Of a stretch of DNA of 33,003 nucleotides, positions 1 through 6,893 are shown piece after piece (within the stretch, counting starts at the first letter, position 1; each line of letters opens with the position of its first letter). Source of the DNA: CAZVPF01 sp964628195 (GTDB taxonomy: Bacteria; Planctomycetota; Phycisphaerae; Sedimentisphaerales; Anaerohalosphaeraceae); the NCBI GenBank assembly GCA_964628195.1, contig CAZVPF010000034.1, positions 1 to 33,003 on the forward strand. Reading direction: 5' to 3'. The notes beneath the pieces are model-generated. The model was not told the DNA's origin, did no database searches, and saw nothing but the letters and a program-made list of their open reading frames with translations. Both the position numbers and the translations under genes were made by a program.

Positions 1-38
1 GATGTCGTTAGGAGAAATTATGTTTTTTAACAGTTTAA

Positions 39-1265
39 ATGGGAAATGTCAGATACAACGACGAGATGCTTGGATTGATCAGCTTTGTGTCCGGCTCTTT
101 CGATTGGTTTGACGAGCGTTTTCAAATAATTACAGAATCGATAGCCACGCAGGTTGGGGGCGTGCTTAAAAGGTTAAGCGTGGAGGAGGCTTTGCGCGAC
201 AGCGAGCATACTGCGAGGGTGCTGCTTAACGCGCCCGGTTCGGCTGCGTTTTTACTCGAAAACGACGGGACGGTTCTGACTTTGAACACTAAAGCCAGAG
301 AGCTTATGGGTGTCGGGCATGAGAGCCTGATTGGGAAATGTCTTTTTGATTATTTCGAACCGGAAACCGCTTCCAAACGCAGGCAGCGGGTCGAGGTTGT
401 GGTTCTATCGGGCAAGCCTCTGTTCCATGAGGAGTTTTCAGGAGGGAGGTATTACGAGGTCAGCACTTTCCCTATTTTCAACAGGAAGGGGCGGGTCGCA
501 AGGGTTGCTGTGTATCTCAACGACGTTACCGAGCGAAAAAAGGACCATCAGCAGCTTGAACAGTTCCAGGAGCGGATGCGGCGCGCAGAGCAGCTTGCAG
601 CTTCGGGGACACTCAGCGCGACGGTCGCGCATGAGCTTAACCAGCCTGTGACGGCGATGAAGCTGTTTTTGCAGCAGCTGCAAAAAAGTTTACAGAAAGG
701 TGAAACAGACAGTGCGAAAGGTGTTGAATTAACCACTGACTGCCTCGATGAACTTGAAAAGGCATCTCGGATAATAAACCGTTTTCGGGATTTCGCGCGG
801 AAATCGTCTCCTTCCCGGCAGGTCGAGGTGGACCTTTGCGGGACGGCGGGGCGGGTCGCGGAGATGCTCGGGCAAAGCGCAAGGGAAAAAAGCGTTAAGA
901 TAGCGGTTAAAAAATGCGAAAAACCCATGACAATTACAGGGGATGTGGAAGATTTTGAGCAGATGCTTTTTATCCTGGTTCAGAACTCCATACAGGCGGC
1001 GGAGGGAAACAAGAAATGCAGTATCAGGCTTGCGATTGAGGACCAGGGCGGTAATATCTGCATATCCGTCGGCGACGATTGCGGGGGGATTGCCAAGGAG
1101 GACCTTGCAAAAATATTTGAACCGTTTTATACTACCAAGCCGCTGGGCAGGGGCACGGGCCTGGGGCTTTGTGTGCTCGAAAGGCTTGTAAGGAAATACT
1201 CAGGGACGATAAGTGTTGACAGTGTATACGGAAAAGGAACCACTTTTTATCTGAATTTTAAGTAA
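39..1265 (+). CDS. PAS-domain sensor histidine kinase (FixL-like), possibly 5'-truncated
   Basis: Soluble sensor kinase; it should autophosphorylate and pass the phosphate to the regulator encoded just downstream. Residues 1-50 resemble the C-terminal end of a GAF domain (RYNDEMLGLISF...). A PAS domain follows at about 57-170, then a HisKA box with AHELNQP (phospho-acceptor His about 198), then a HATPase domain with N-box (Asn about 316), DDCGGI and GRGTGLGL ATP-lid motifs. No membrane segment is visible. The HELNQP form of the H-box is typical of FixL/NtrB-like kinases. The first ATG directly follows an in-frame TAA and has no ribosome site at a usable distance. AGGAGA at 10-15 instead serves an ATG at 20 in another frame. 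Either the GAF domain is genuinely shortened or the gene is frame-broken near the window edge. The kinase assignment is secure; the N-terminus is not. Confidence 0.85.
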   Translation: MGNVRYNDEMLGLISFVSGSFDWFDERFQIITESIATQVGGVLKRLSVEEALRDSEHTARVLLNAPGSAAFLLENDGTVLTLNTKARELMGVGHESLIGKCLFDYFEPETASKRRQRVEVVVLSGKPLFHEEFSGGRYYEVSTFPIFNRKGRVARVAVYLNDVTERKKDHQQLEQFQERMRRAEQLAASGTLSATVAHELNQPVTAMKLFLQQLQKSLQKGETDSAKGVELTTDCLDELEKASRIINRFRDFARKSSPSRQVEVDLCGTAGRVAEMLGQSAREKSVKIAVKKCEKPMTITGDVEDFEQMLFILVQNSIQAAEGNKKCSIRLAIEDQGGNICISVGDDCGGIAKEDLAKIFEPFYTTKPLGRGTGLGLCVLERLVRKYSGTISVDSVYGKGTTFYLNFK

Positions 1266-1280
1266 ATTGATAAACAGGCT

Positions 1281-1286
1281 GAGGAG
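1281..1286 (+). promoter_or_regulatory. Shine-Dalgarno GAGGAG for a CTG start
   Basis: GAGGAG lies 8 nt before CTG at 1295. The in-frame stop TGA at 1289-1291 means translation of the response regulator must start after it. No ATG, GTG or TTG occurs before the first strand of the receiver domain, so this site decides the start in favour of CTG 1295. Confidence 0.6.
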
Positions 1287-1294
1287 ACTGAAAA

Positions 1295-1900
1295 CTGGCT
1301 AACAAGAGGAACAAACGAGTTATATTTGTCGTTGACGACGATCCGGGTGTGCTCAAGGCGCTGAGTTTGACGCTTGAACAATTGCAGGATACAACGGTTG
1401 TTGCGTTTGAGGGAGCTGCTCAATGCCTGGCCCGGCTGGCGGTGGGTGACTGTGATATGATAATAACCGATGTCAATATGCCGGATATGGACGGGATTGA
1501 GCTGCTAAAGGAAGTGCGCAAAGAGCGGCCTGCGCTTCCGGTGCTGCTGATAACCGGTTACGGTGATATTCCGATGGCGGTTAAGTCGCTTAAGCTCGGG
1601 GCGGCGGATTTTATCGAAAAACCCCTGGATGAGGAGTTTTTTCTTTCCGTGGTGAAAGACACTCTTGAAGACAATTACGACCATGAGGGGCTTATAGGCA
1701 GGGGTTTGACCAATACCGAGATTAAAATTTTAAGATTAATTTCCGAGGGCCGGACCAATAAAGACATCGCCTTTACGCTTCGCAGGTCGACGAGGACCGT
1801 CGAAAACCATCGCCATAAAATATTACGCAAGATAAACGCCGACAGCACGGCGGAGCTTGTTAAATTCGCGATTAAAATGGGGCTGGATAAGGCGGATTAA
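1295..1900 (+). CDS. FixJ/NarL-type response regulator (receiver + LuxR HTH), CTG start
   Basis: DNA-binding response regulator, presumably the partner of the kinase whose stop lies 29 nt upstream. The receiver domain occupies about residues 8-125: the acidic pocket is in VVDDDPG, the phospho-acceptor Asp is about 59 (IITDVNMPDMDG), and the conserved Lys is about 109 (FIEKPLDE). A LuxR-type helix-turn-helix covers about 138-195 (LTNTEIKILRLISEGRTNKD). The first conventional start, GTG at 1349, would delete the first beta strand and the acidic pocket. The only initiator-like codon that keeps them is CTG at 1295, with GAGGAG upstream, giving 201 aa, the usual FixJ length. The function call is firm; the CTG start is an inference from frame and ribosome site. 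Confidence 0.88.
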   Translation: MANKRNKRVIFVVDDDPGVLKALSLTLEQLQDTTVVAFEGAAQCLARLAVGDCDMIITDVNMPDMDGIELLKEVRKERPALPVLLITGYGDIPMAVKSLKLGAADFIEKPLDEEFFLSVVKDTLEDNYDHEGLIGRGLTNTEIKILRLISEGRTNKDIAFTLRRSTRTVENHRHKILRKINADSTAELVKFAIKMGLDKAD

Positions 1901-1959
1901 ATTAGGTTGTAAGTTGTAGGGGATAGGTTATAGGGGATAGGAAACAGGAGACAGAACAC

Positions 1960-2007
1960 AGAACACAGAAAGGCGGGGGCGTTGGTGTGAAACATGTATG
2001 CGGGGTT
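1960..2007 (+). repeat. Intergenic repeat, copy 1 (diverged)
   Basis: Begins AGAACACAGAA and runs through GCGGGGGCGTTG, GTGAAACATGTATG and CGGGGTT. It differs from copies 2 and 3 at a few bases. It is preceded by GGATAGGTTATAGGGGATAG, which also precedes copy 2. Confidence 0.7.
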
Positions 2008-2235
2008 AGGGGGGCAGGAAACAGGGGATAGGAGATAGGGGATAGGAATCAGAACACAGAACACAGAAGACAGGAATCAGAAATCAGGCATTTGGCGATA
2101 GGCAATAGAGGGTGGGAAGTTTTTGCGTTGAAAAATTCGTGCGGGGTTTGGCGGCGGGGGCGGTGTTTTATTTTCGCGCAAAGCCGCTAAGGGGGGGAAT
2201 AGGTTATAGGGGATAGGGGATAGGAAACAGAACAT

Positions 2236-2289
2236 AGAACACAGAAAAGCGGGGGCGTTGGGGTGAAACATGTATGCGGGGTTTGGCGG
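2236..2289 (+). repeat. Intergenic repeat, copy 2
   Basis: 54-bp unit identical to the copy at 2434-2487 by reading base for base: AGAACACAGAAAAG, then GCGGGGGCGTTGGGGTG, AAACATGTATG and CGGGGTTTGGCGG. The left flank (from about 2199) shares the ATAGGTTATAGGGGATAGG lead-in with copy 1. Confidence 0.8.
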
Positions 2290-2385
2290 TCAATATTCGA
2301 CCCCTTTGGGGTCGGGGATGACGGGGGCGTTCGTTTTCCACGGGTTTCGGTCGCTGCGCTCACTCTACCCGCGGCTATTGCTGTT

Positions 2386-2404
2386 TTATCCCTACGGGAT
2401 AAAT
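2386..2404. repeat. Perfect palindrome in repeat island
   Basis: TTTATCCC, 3-nt spacer TAC, GGGATAAA: an 8-bp perfect stem. It is not followed by a T-run, so it is not a typical terminator. A related ATCCC-CGC-GGGAT palindrome occurs at about 2514-2526. Confidence 0.6.
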
Positions 2405-2433
2405 AGTGGTTGGGGGGGTAGGAAACAGGAAAC

Positions 2434-2487
2434 AGAACACAGAAAAGCGGGGGCGTTGGGGTGAAACATGTATGCGGGGTTTGGCGG
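2434..2487 (+). repeat. Intergenic repeat, copy 3
   Basis: Identical to 2236-2289 over 54 bp. It continues into CGGGGGCGGTG, which is also found near 2153-2164 after a partial copy (GTGCGGGGTTTGGCGG). Its runs of four or five G give G-quadruplex potential on the plus strand. Confidence 0.8.
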
Positions 2488-2638
2488 CGGGGGCGGTGGG
2501 TATTATCGTGTTATCCCCGCGGGATGAGAGCGGGAGCTGTCAGGGCTGTTGGGGGGAAATCGGGGGTGAAGTATTTTCACCGGCGGGGGATATTTGCAAA
2601 GGGGTCTTTTTTTGGCTGGATTTACAGCAGTTCGGGGT

Positions 2639-2644
2639 TATAAT
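2639..2644 (+). promoter_or_regulatory. Possible -10 box for lptD
   Basis: TATAAT, about 70 nt before the lptD start. The sequence 17 bp further upstream (CTGGAT) is a poor -35, so the call rests on the -10 alone. Confidence 0.3.
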
Positions 2645-2713
2645 CTCTGCAAATGAAAGAAGCGGGCAAAATCCCCGCAGATTAATCAGCTTGCAGAAAA
2701 AAAAGGCGGAAAA

Positions 2714-5700
2714 ATGCTCAAAATGACGCAATGGATCGCGGCAGTTTTCAGTTTTATCTTCTTGATGTCCGGCACGGCGGCAAGGGCGCAGGGTTACCTG
2801 CCTGGCCAGGATTTAAGGGTATCGGCGGAGCGGTTGACCATTTTCGAGCCGGAGGACCCGGCGGCGGCGAAAGTGGTAATCCTTGATGGCGGTGTGTCTT
2901 TGTCCATAGGCTCCAACAGCATGACAGCCGAGAAGGCAGTGCTATGGCTGGAAAGGATAAATTTTGATTACATCGGCAACCGCAGGACGGATTTCCAGGC
3001 GCAGGTTTATCTCGAAGGAGATGTAAATTACACTGCGGGCAAGATGTCCAAGACGGTTGACATGAATGCTTCGACGGTTGAGAACGGCAAATCGCTGGTG
3101 ACACGGTTCACGGTTACGGGCGAGGTTTACATAACCGCAGAAGAACATTTTCGGGAAAAGTTTGAGGACCTTGGCGAGGAGGAAATCTACTCGCGGGCTA
3201 CGGAGATAATAGTGCCTGCGCGAAGGGGGCCGGTAATTGACCCGCAGGCCCTTGTTCCGAGGTTTCCGGCTGAGAGCCGATCAGGTGTTATGGTGGCTGG
3301 GCGCGAAGAACCCATCCCGGGACAGGAAAAATGGCAGCGAACGGATATATTCGGGTTTGAGCAGCCTGCGGTTCAGAGCATAGCCGATGATTCGAAGGGT
3401 GCCACGAAAGTGAGGGTGGACAGGCCGGTGCCGATGCCGGAGCCTGAAAAAACCGCGCAGTTTCGGTATCCTGTAAACGTAGCGGGTTTGTGGGAGCCGG
3501 GCCCGGAGATAGAGAAAACACAAATGGCCGACGGAACGAATGTCGCGACGGTTATCGGTAAATTTTATATCTGGCAAAAACTTGACGACGAAGGGTCGCT
3601 GCTCGAGTTCCAGGCGGACAGCGCGGTTCTTTTTTACGATGACGAACCTATCGAAGAGGACCGCCAGGGGAGCAACCTGATCTCGGGGCAGGTCCAGGCG
3701 GTTTATCTGAGGGGCAATATCATAATGACCGAGGGGACGGCGACAATGAGGGCCGATGAGATGTATTATGATTTCCGCAAGCGTCAGGCCCTTGCTGTAA
3801 ACGGTGAGCGAAGAATGTTCGACCCGGACCGGGGGGTGCCGATATACCTTCGTGCCGATGAGATCAGGCAGATAAGTCAGAATGTTTTCACGGCTGAGGA
3901 CGCGATGCTTACATCGAGTGAATTTGCCGACCCGCAGGTTCAGCTTACCGCGTCGAGCGTGATAATCACGGATATCACGGATGTTGAAAGAAGGGCCGGC
4001 GAGCAGGTCGAAAAGAAAAAATACGAGGGTGTTTTCAAAGACACGCTGCTGAAAATGGACGGGCTTCCTATTTTCTACTGGCCGAAAATCCGTGCCGACC
4101 TCGAAAGGCCGGATATACCGCTTCGCCGGGCGACGGTGGGTTATGACGACGATTTCGGTTTCACCACGGAGACCAGGTGGGACCTTGCGAAGCTGCTGAG
4201 CAGGCGCGAGCCGGAGGGTGTTGACAGCACGCTTGCGCTGGATTATTACGGGGAGCGCGGAATGGGGGCAGGGCTGAGGACCCGTTACGCAAGGCATAAT
4301 TATTTCGGGAACATACTCGCTTATGCACTCACGGACCGCGGGGATGACGATCTGGGCAGCATATCGAGCAGGAAAAACCTTGACCCGGGCGAGGATATCC
4401 GGGGGCGGTTCAGATGGCGACACAGGCAGTTTCTGCCTTATGACTGGCAGGCGACGGTGGAGGTGAGCTACGCGAGCGACGAGAATTTCATCGAATGGTT
4501 CAACAGAAGCGAGTTCGACACGGGCAAGGCCCAGGAGACGCTTGTCCACTTGAAGAGGATCACGGACAACTGGGGTATTTCGATACTTAACAAATTCAGG
4601 ATAACGCCGCACAGGAGCATTGTCGAGGAGCTTCCTTCTATCGAGTATCATCTCAAGGGGCAGTCCTTCTTCGACCACAAGCTTACATACTACACGAGCT
4701 CAAAGGTCAGCAGGTTCAGGAACCTGTATCCGAACGGCGACCCGGACGTTGTGCCGGAGCAGTTTTACACCTTCTTTTCGACGAGGCACCAGGTCGATGC
4801 GCCGATGCAGATTGGGACAGTCAAGTTCGTTCCTTTTGTGGCGGGCAGTGTCGGTTTTAATGACATGAGCCAGACGGCATACGAGCGGGGTGTTAATAAC
4901 GACCTTGTCGAGCCGGATAAATCCGTTTTTCTCGGTGAGTTCGGCGCGAGGCTTTCAACGATGCTTTGGAAAGATTACCCGAACGTTAAATCCCGACTGT
5001 GGGATTTGGACGGGATAAGGCATATTATCAAACCCCACGCGGAGATAGTGAGGTATATCGAACGTGACGAGACGGTGGGGATGCGGGATATGTATAATAT
5101 CGGTGTACTTAACCGGTGGCTGACTCATCGCGGAGAGGGGCCGACAGCACGTACGGTTGAATGGCAGAGGCTGGATCTGAATTTGACGTGGATCAGCGAC
5201 GCGGCGGACGACACCGCCGGTCCGGCGAGGTTTTTGTGGAACAACTCGGTCGTGCCGCTTCTGCTGAGGCGAAATACCCCTTATTACTCCATATTGAGGG
5301 ATTCATTCACGGCTGATTACACGTGGCGGATAAGCGATACGACGACTTTTTTAAGCGATATGAGCTATGACGTTAAATCCGGTGTGGTACAGCAGTTAAA
5401 CGCGGGATTTTCAAGATATATTTACCCCGATATTAAATATTATATCGGGAGCAGGTACCTGAAAAGGGCGATTGTAAGCGTTCCGGGGGACAATGTTTAC
5501 GAAGAAGGTTCACATTCTGTTGTAACTGCGATGACTTATTCCTTGAATAATCGGTACACCTTTGTATTATCGGAGGAATTCAACACCGATTATGGTGAGA
5601 ATGTCCGCACGGAGGCGGCTCTTATCCGACAATACCGCAGGATGTATTACAGCCTGTCTTATGAAAAAGACTATTCAAGGGACAGGGAGAGGGTAATGTT

Positions 5701-5785
5701 CAGTATGTGGCCCGAAGGTGTCAGCGAACTGGCGTTGGGTTCGCGCGATTATGTCGGTATAGGCGGATATACGATCGAAGAATAG
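2714..5785 (+). CDS. lptD: LptD/OstA-like outer-membrane LPS assembly protein
   Basis: Probable outer-membrane protein inserting LPS at the cell surface. A signal peptide covers residues 1-25 (hydrophobic core, then ARA before QG). Residues about 30-130 and 275-440 each look like LptA/OstA beta-jellyroll segments, with repeated AEKAVL / ADEMYYD / ADEIRQ patterns. Then comes the LptD-type junction GLPIFYWPK, followed by a long region of alternating aromatic strands to the C-terminus that fits a beta-barrel. At 1023 aa it is longer than the 784 aa of E. coli LptD. No cysteine is seen anywhere, so the disulfides of the E. coli protein cannot form. GGCGGA lies 3 nt from ATG 2714 and 12 nt from ATG 2723, so the start could be either. 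Family call good; LPS as actual substrate is inferred. Confidence 0.8.
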   Translation: MLKMTQWIAAVFSFIFLMSGTAARAQGYLPGQDLRVSAERLTIFEPEDPAAAKVVILDGGVSLSIGSNSMTAEKAVLWLERINFDYIGNRRTDFQAQVYLEGDVNYTAGKMSKTVDMNASTVENGKSLVTRFTVTGEVYITAEEHFREKFEDLGEEEIYSRATEIIVPARRGPVIDPQALVPRFPAESRSGVMVAGREEPIPGQEKWQRTDIFGFEQPAVQSIADDSKGATKVRVDRPVPMPEPEKTAQFRYPVNVAGLWEPGPEIEKTQMADGTNVATVIGKFYIWQKLDDEGSLLEFQADSAVLFYDDEPIEEDRQGSNLISGQVQAVYLRGNIIMTEGTATMRADEMYYDFRKRQALAVNGERRMFDPDRGVPIYLRADEIRQISQNVFTAEDAMLTSSEFADPQVQLTASSVIITDITDVERRAGEQVEKKKYEGVFKDTLLKMDGLPIFYWPKIRADLERPDIPLRRATVGYDDDFGFTTETRWDLAKLLSRREPEGVDSTLALDYYGERGMGAGLRTRYARHNYFGNILAYALTDRGDDDLGSISSRKNLDPGEDIRGRFRWRHRQFLPYDWQATVEVSYASDENFIEWFNRSEFDTGKAQETLVHLKRITDNWGISILNKFRITPHRSIVEELPSIEYHLKGQSFFDHKLTYYTSSKVSRFRNLYPNGDPDVVPEQFYTFFSTRHQVDAPMQIGTVKFVPFVAGSVGFNDMSQTAYERGVNNDLVEPDKSVFLGEFGARLSTMLWKDYPNVKSRLWDLDGIRHIIKPHAEIVRYIERDETVGMRDMYNIGVLNRWLTHRGEGPTARTVEWQRLDLNLTWISDAADDTAGPARFLWNNSVVPLLLRRNTPYYSILRDSFTADYTWRISDTTTFLSDMSYDVKSGVVQQLNAGFSRYIYPDIKYYIGSRYLKRAIVSVPGDNVYEEGSHSVVTAMTYSLNNRYTFVLSEEFNTDYGENVRTEAALIRQYRRMYYSLSYEKDYSRDRERVMFSMWPEGVSELALGSRDYVGIGGYTIEE

Positions 5786-5907
5786 TCCGGTGACCGTCAG
5801 GTGTAAGATTCGGGCGATTTTGTGAATATTATCCGTATTTTTCGTGAAATTTAGAACAAAATGCTGTCGAAAAACTAATTATTAACTGTGTATTTAAGGG
5901 AGAATTT

Positions 5908-6858
5908 ATGGCGTTAGTTGATTCTAAAAAAATGTTCGAGATGGCTTATAAGAACGGTTATGCCGTCGGGGCGTTCAATGTGAACAACATGGAGCTTCTT
6001 CAGGGCATAATGATGGCCATTGAAGAGGAAAAGGCTCCGGTAATACTTCAGATATCTCGCGGCGCCCGTCAGTACGCGAATATGAAGTATCTGAAGGCTT
6101 TAATCGATGTCGCGGTTGAAGAAAACCCCGATATCCCGGTCTGTATGCACCTTGACCACGGTGACACATTCGAGACTTGCAAGCAGTGTGTCGACGACGG
6201 TTTCACGTCGGTTATGATCGACGGTTCGCATCATTCTTTCGAGGAAAACATTGCCGTTACGAAACAGGTTGTCGAGTATGCCCACGCTCACGGAGTTGTT
6301 GTCGAAGCGGAGCTGGGGCAGCTTGGCGGTATCGAGGAGGATGTTGTAGGGGTTGCGGCGGATGACGTTTCCAACCATCTGACCGACCCTGACCAGGTTG
6401 TCGAGTTCGTTGAGAAGACCAACTGTGATTCTCTTGCCATCGCAATCGGCACGAGCCACGGTGCTTACAAATTCAAGACCGAGCCGAAGCTTGCCTTTGA
6501 CGTGATCGAAGAGGTCAGCAAAAAGCTTCCCGGTTTCCCGCTGGTTATGCACGGTTCGAGCAGCGTTCTTAAGGAGTTCAAGGACCTGATCAACAAGTAC
6601 GGCGGTGACATGCCCGACGCAATGGGTGTTCCCGAGGAAGCGATCAGCAAAGCCGTTAAAATGGCGGTATGCAAGGTGAACATTGACACAGATATACGTA
6701 TGGCGATGACCGCGAAAATCCGGCAGGTCTATGCGGAGAAACCCGGCGAGTTCGACCCGCGTAAATACCTCGGGCCGGCACGCGAAGCCATCAAGGAAAT
6801 GGTCAAGCACAAACTTCACGTGCTCGGCTGTGCGGGTAAAGCGGCTGAATGCCTTTGA
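5908..6858 (+). CDS. fba: Class II fructose-bisphosphate aldolase
   Basis: Cytosolic zinc-dependent aldolase interconverting fructose 1,6-bisphosphate with dihydroxyacetone phosphate and glyceraldehyde 3-phosphate in glycolysis and gluconeogenesis. At 316 aa it matches the family. The catalytic Asp and a zinc His are in HLDHGD (about 81-86). Further zinc ligands are His about 184 (GTSHGAYK) and His about 215 (VMHGSS). EAELGQLGG carries the active-site Glu region, and KVNIDTD near residue 255 is the usual phosphate/substrate segment. A good ribosome site (AAGGGAGAA) sits a few bases before ATG. The 122-bp AT-rich leader downstream of lptD may hold a separate promoter, but no clear -35/-10 pair is visible. 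A tagatose-bisphosphate aldolase is the main alternative. Confidence 0.93.
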   Translation: MALVDSKKMFEMAYKNGYAVGAFNVNNMELLQGIMMAIEEEKAPVILQISRGARQYANMKYLKALIDVAVEENPDIPVCMHLDHGDTFETCKQCVDDGFTSVMIDGSHHSFEENIAVTKQVVEYAHAHGVVVEAELGQLGGIEEDVVGVAADDVSNHLTDPDQVVEFVEKTNCDSLAIAIGTSHGAYKFKTEPKLAFDVIEEVSKKLPGFPLVMHGSSSVLKEFKDLINKYGGDMPDAMGVPEEAISKAVKMAVCKVNIDTDIRMAMTAKIRQVYAEKPGEFDPRKYLGPAREAIKEMVKHKLHVLGCAGKAAECL

Positions 6859-6893
6859 GAATAGTTAATATATAAATTGACAGGTGATATATC

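Larger units (their letters stand above)
1901..2713. other. Gene-free, purine-rich repeat island
   Basis: About 810 bp with no convincing gene. The plus strand is strikingly G/A-rich and built from short motifs such as GGGATAGG and ACAGAACACAGAA, plus three copies of a longer unit annotated separately. It also contains palindromes around 2298-2315, 2386-2404 and 2512-2527. Short open frames here are made of repeat sequence and have no ribosome site or codon structure. The last ~75 bp before 2714 probably carry the lptD promoter. Confidence 0.7.

Noticed and set aside
1921..2490. Possible CRISPR array from repeated ~50-bp units
   Set aside because: Only three copies at unequal spacing (about 276 and 198 bp), one diverged, no regular spacers and no cas genes.
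2270..2726. Small plus-strand open frames (60-106 codons)
   Set aside because: They are translations of repeat DNA with no ribosome site and no match to any protein type I recognise.
3281..4678. 465-codon open frame on the minus strand
   Set aside because: Lies wholly inside lptD; composition mirrors the codon bias of the sense gene and no ribosome site or domain is seen.
6877..6882. TTGACA as a -35 box before the S41 protease
   Set aside because: The matching -10 position falls inside the coding start and is not TA-rich; the overlapping AGGTGA is better explained as the ribosome site.
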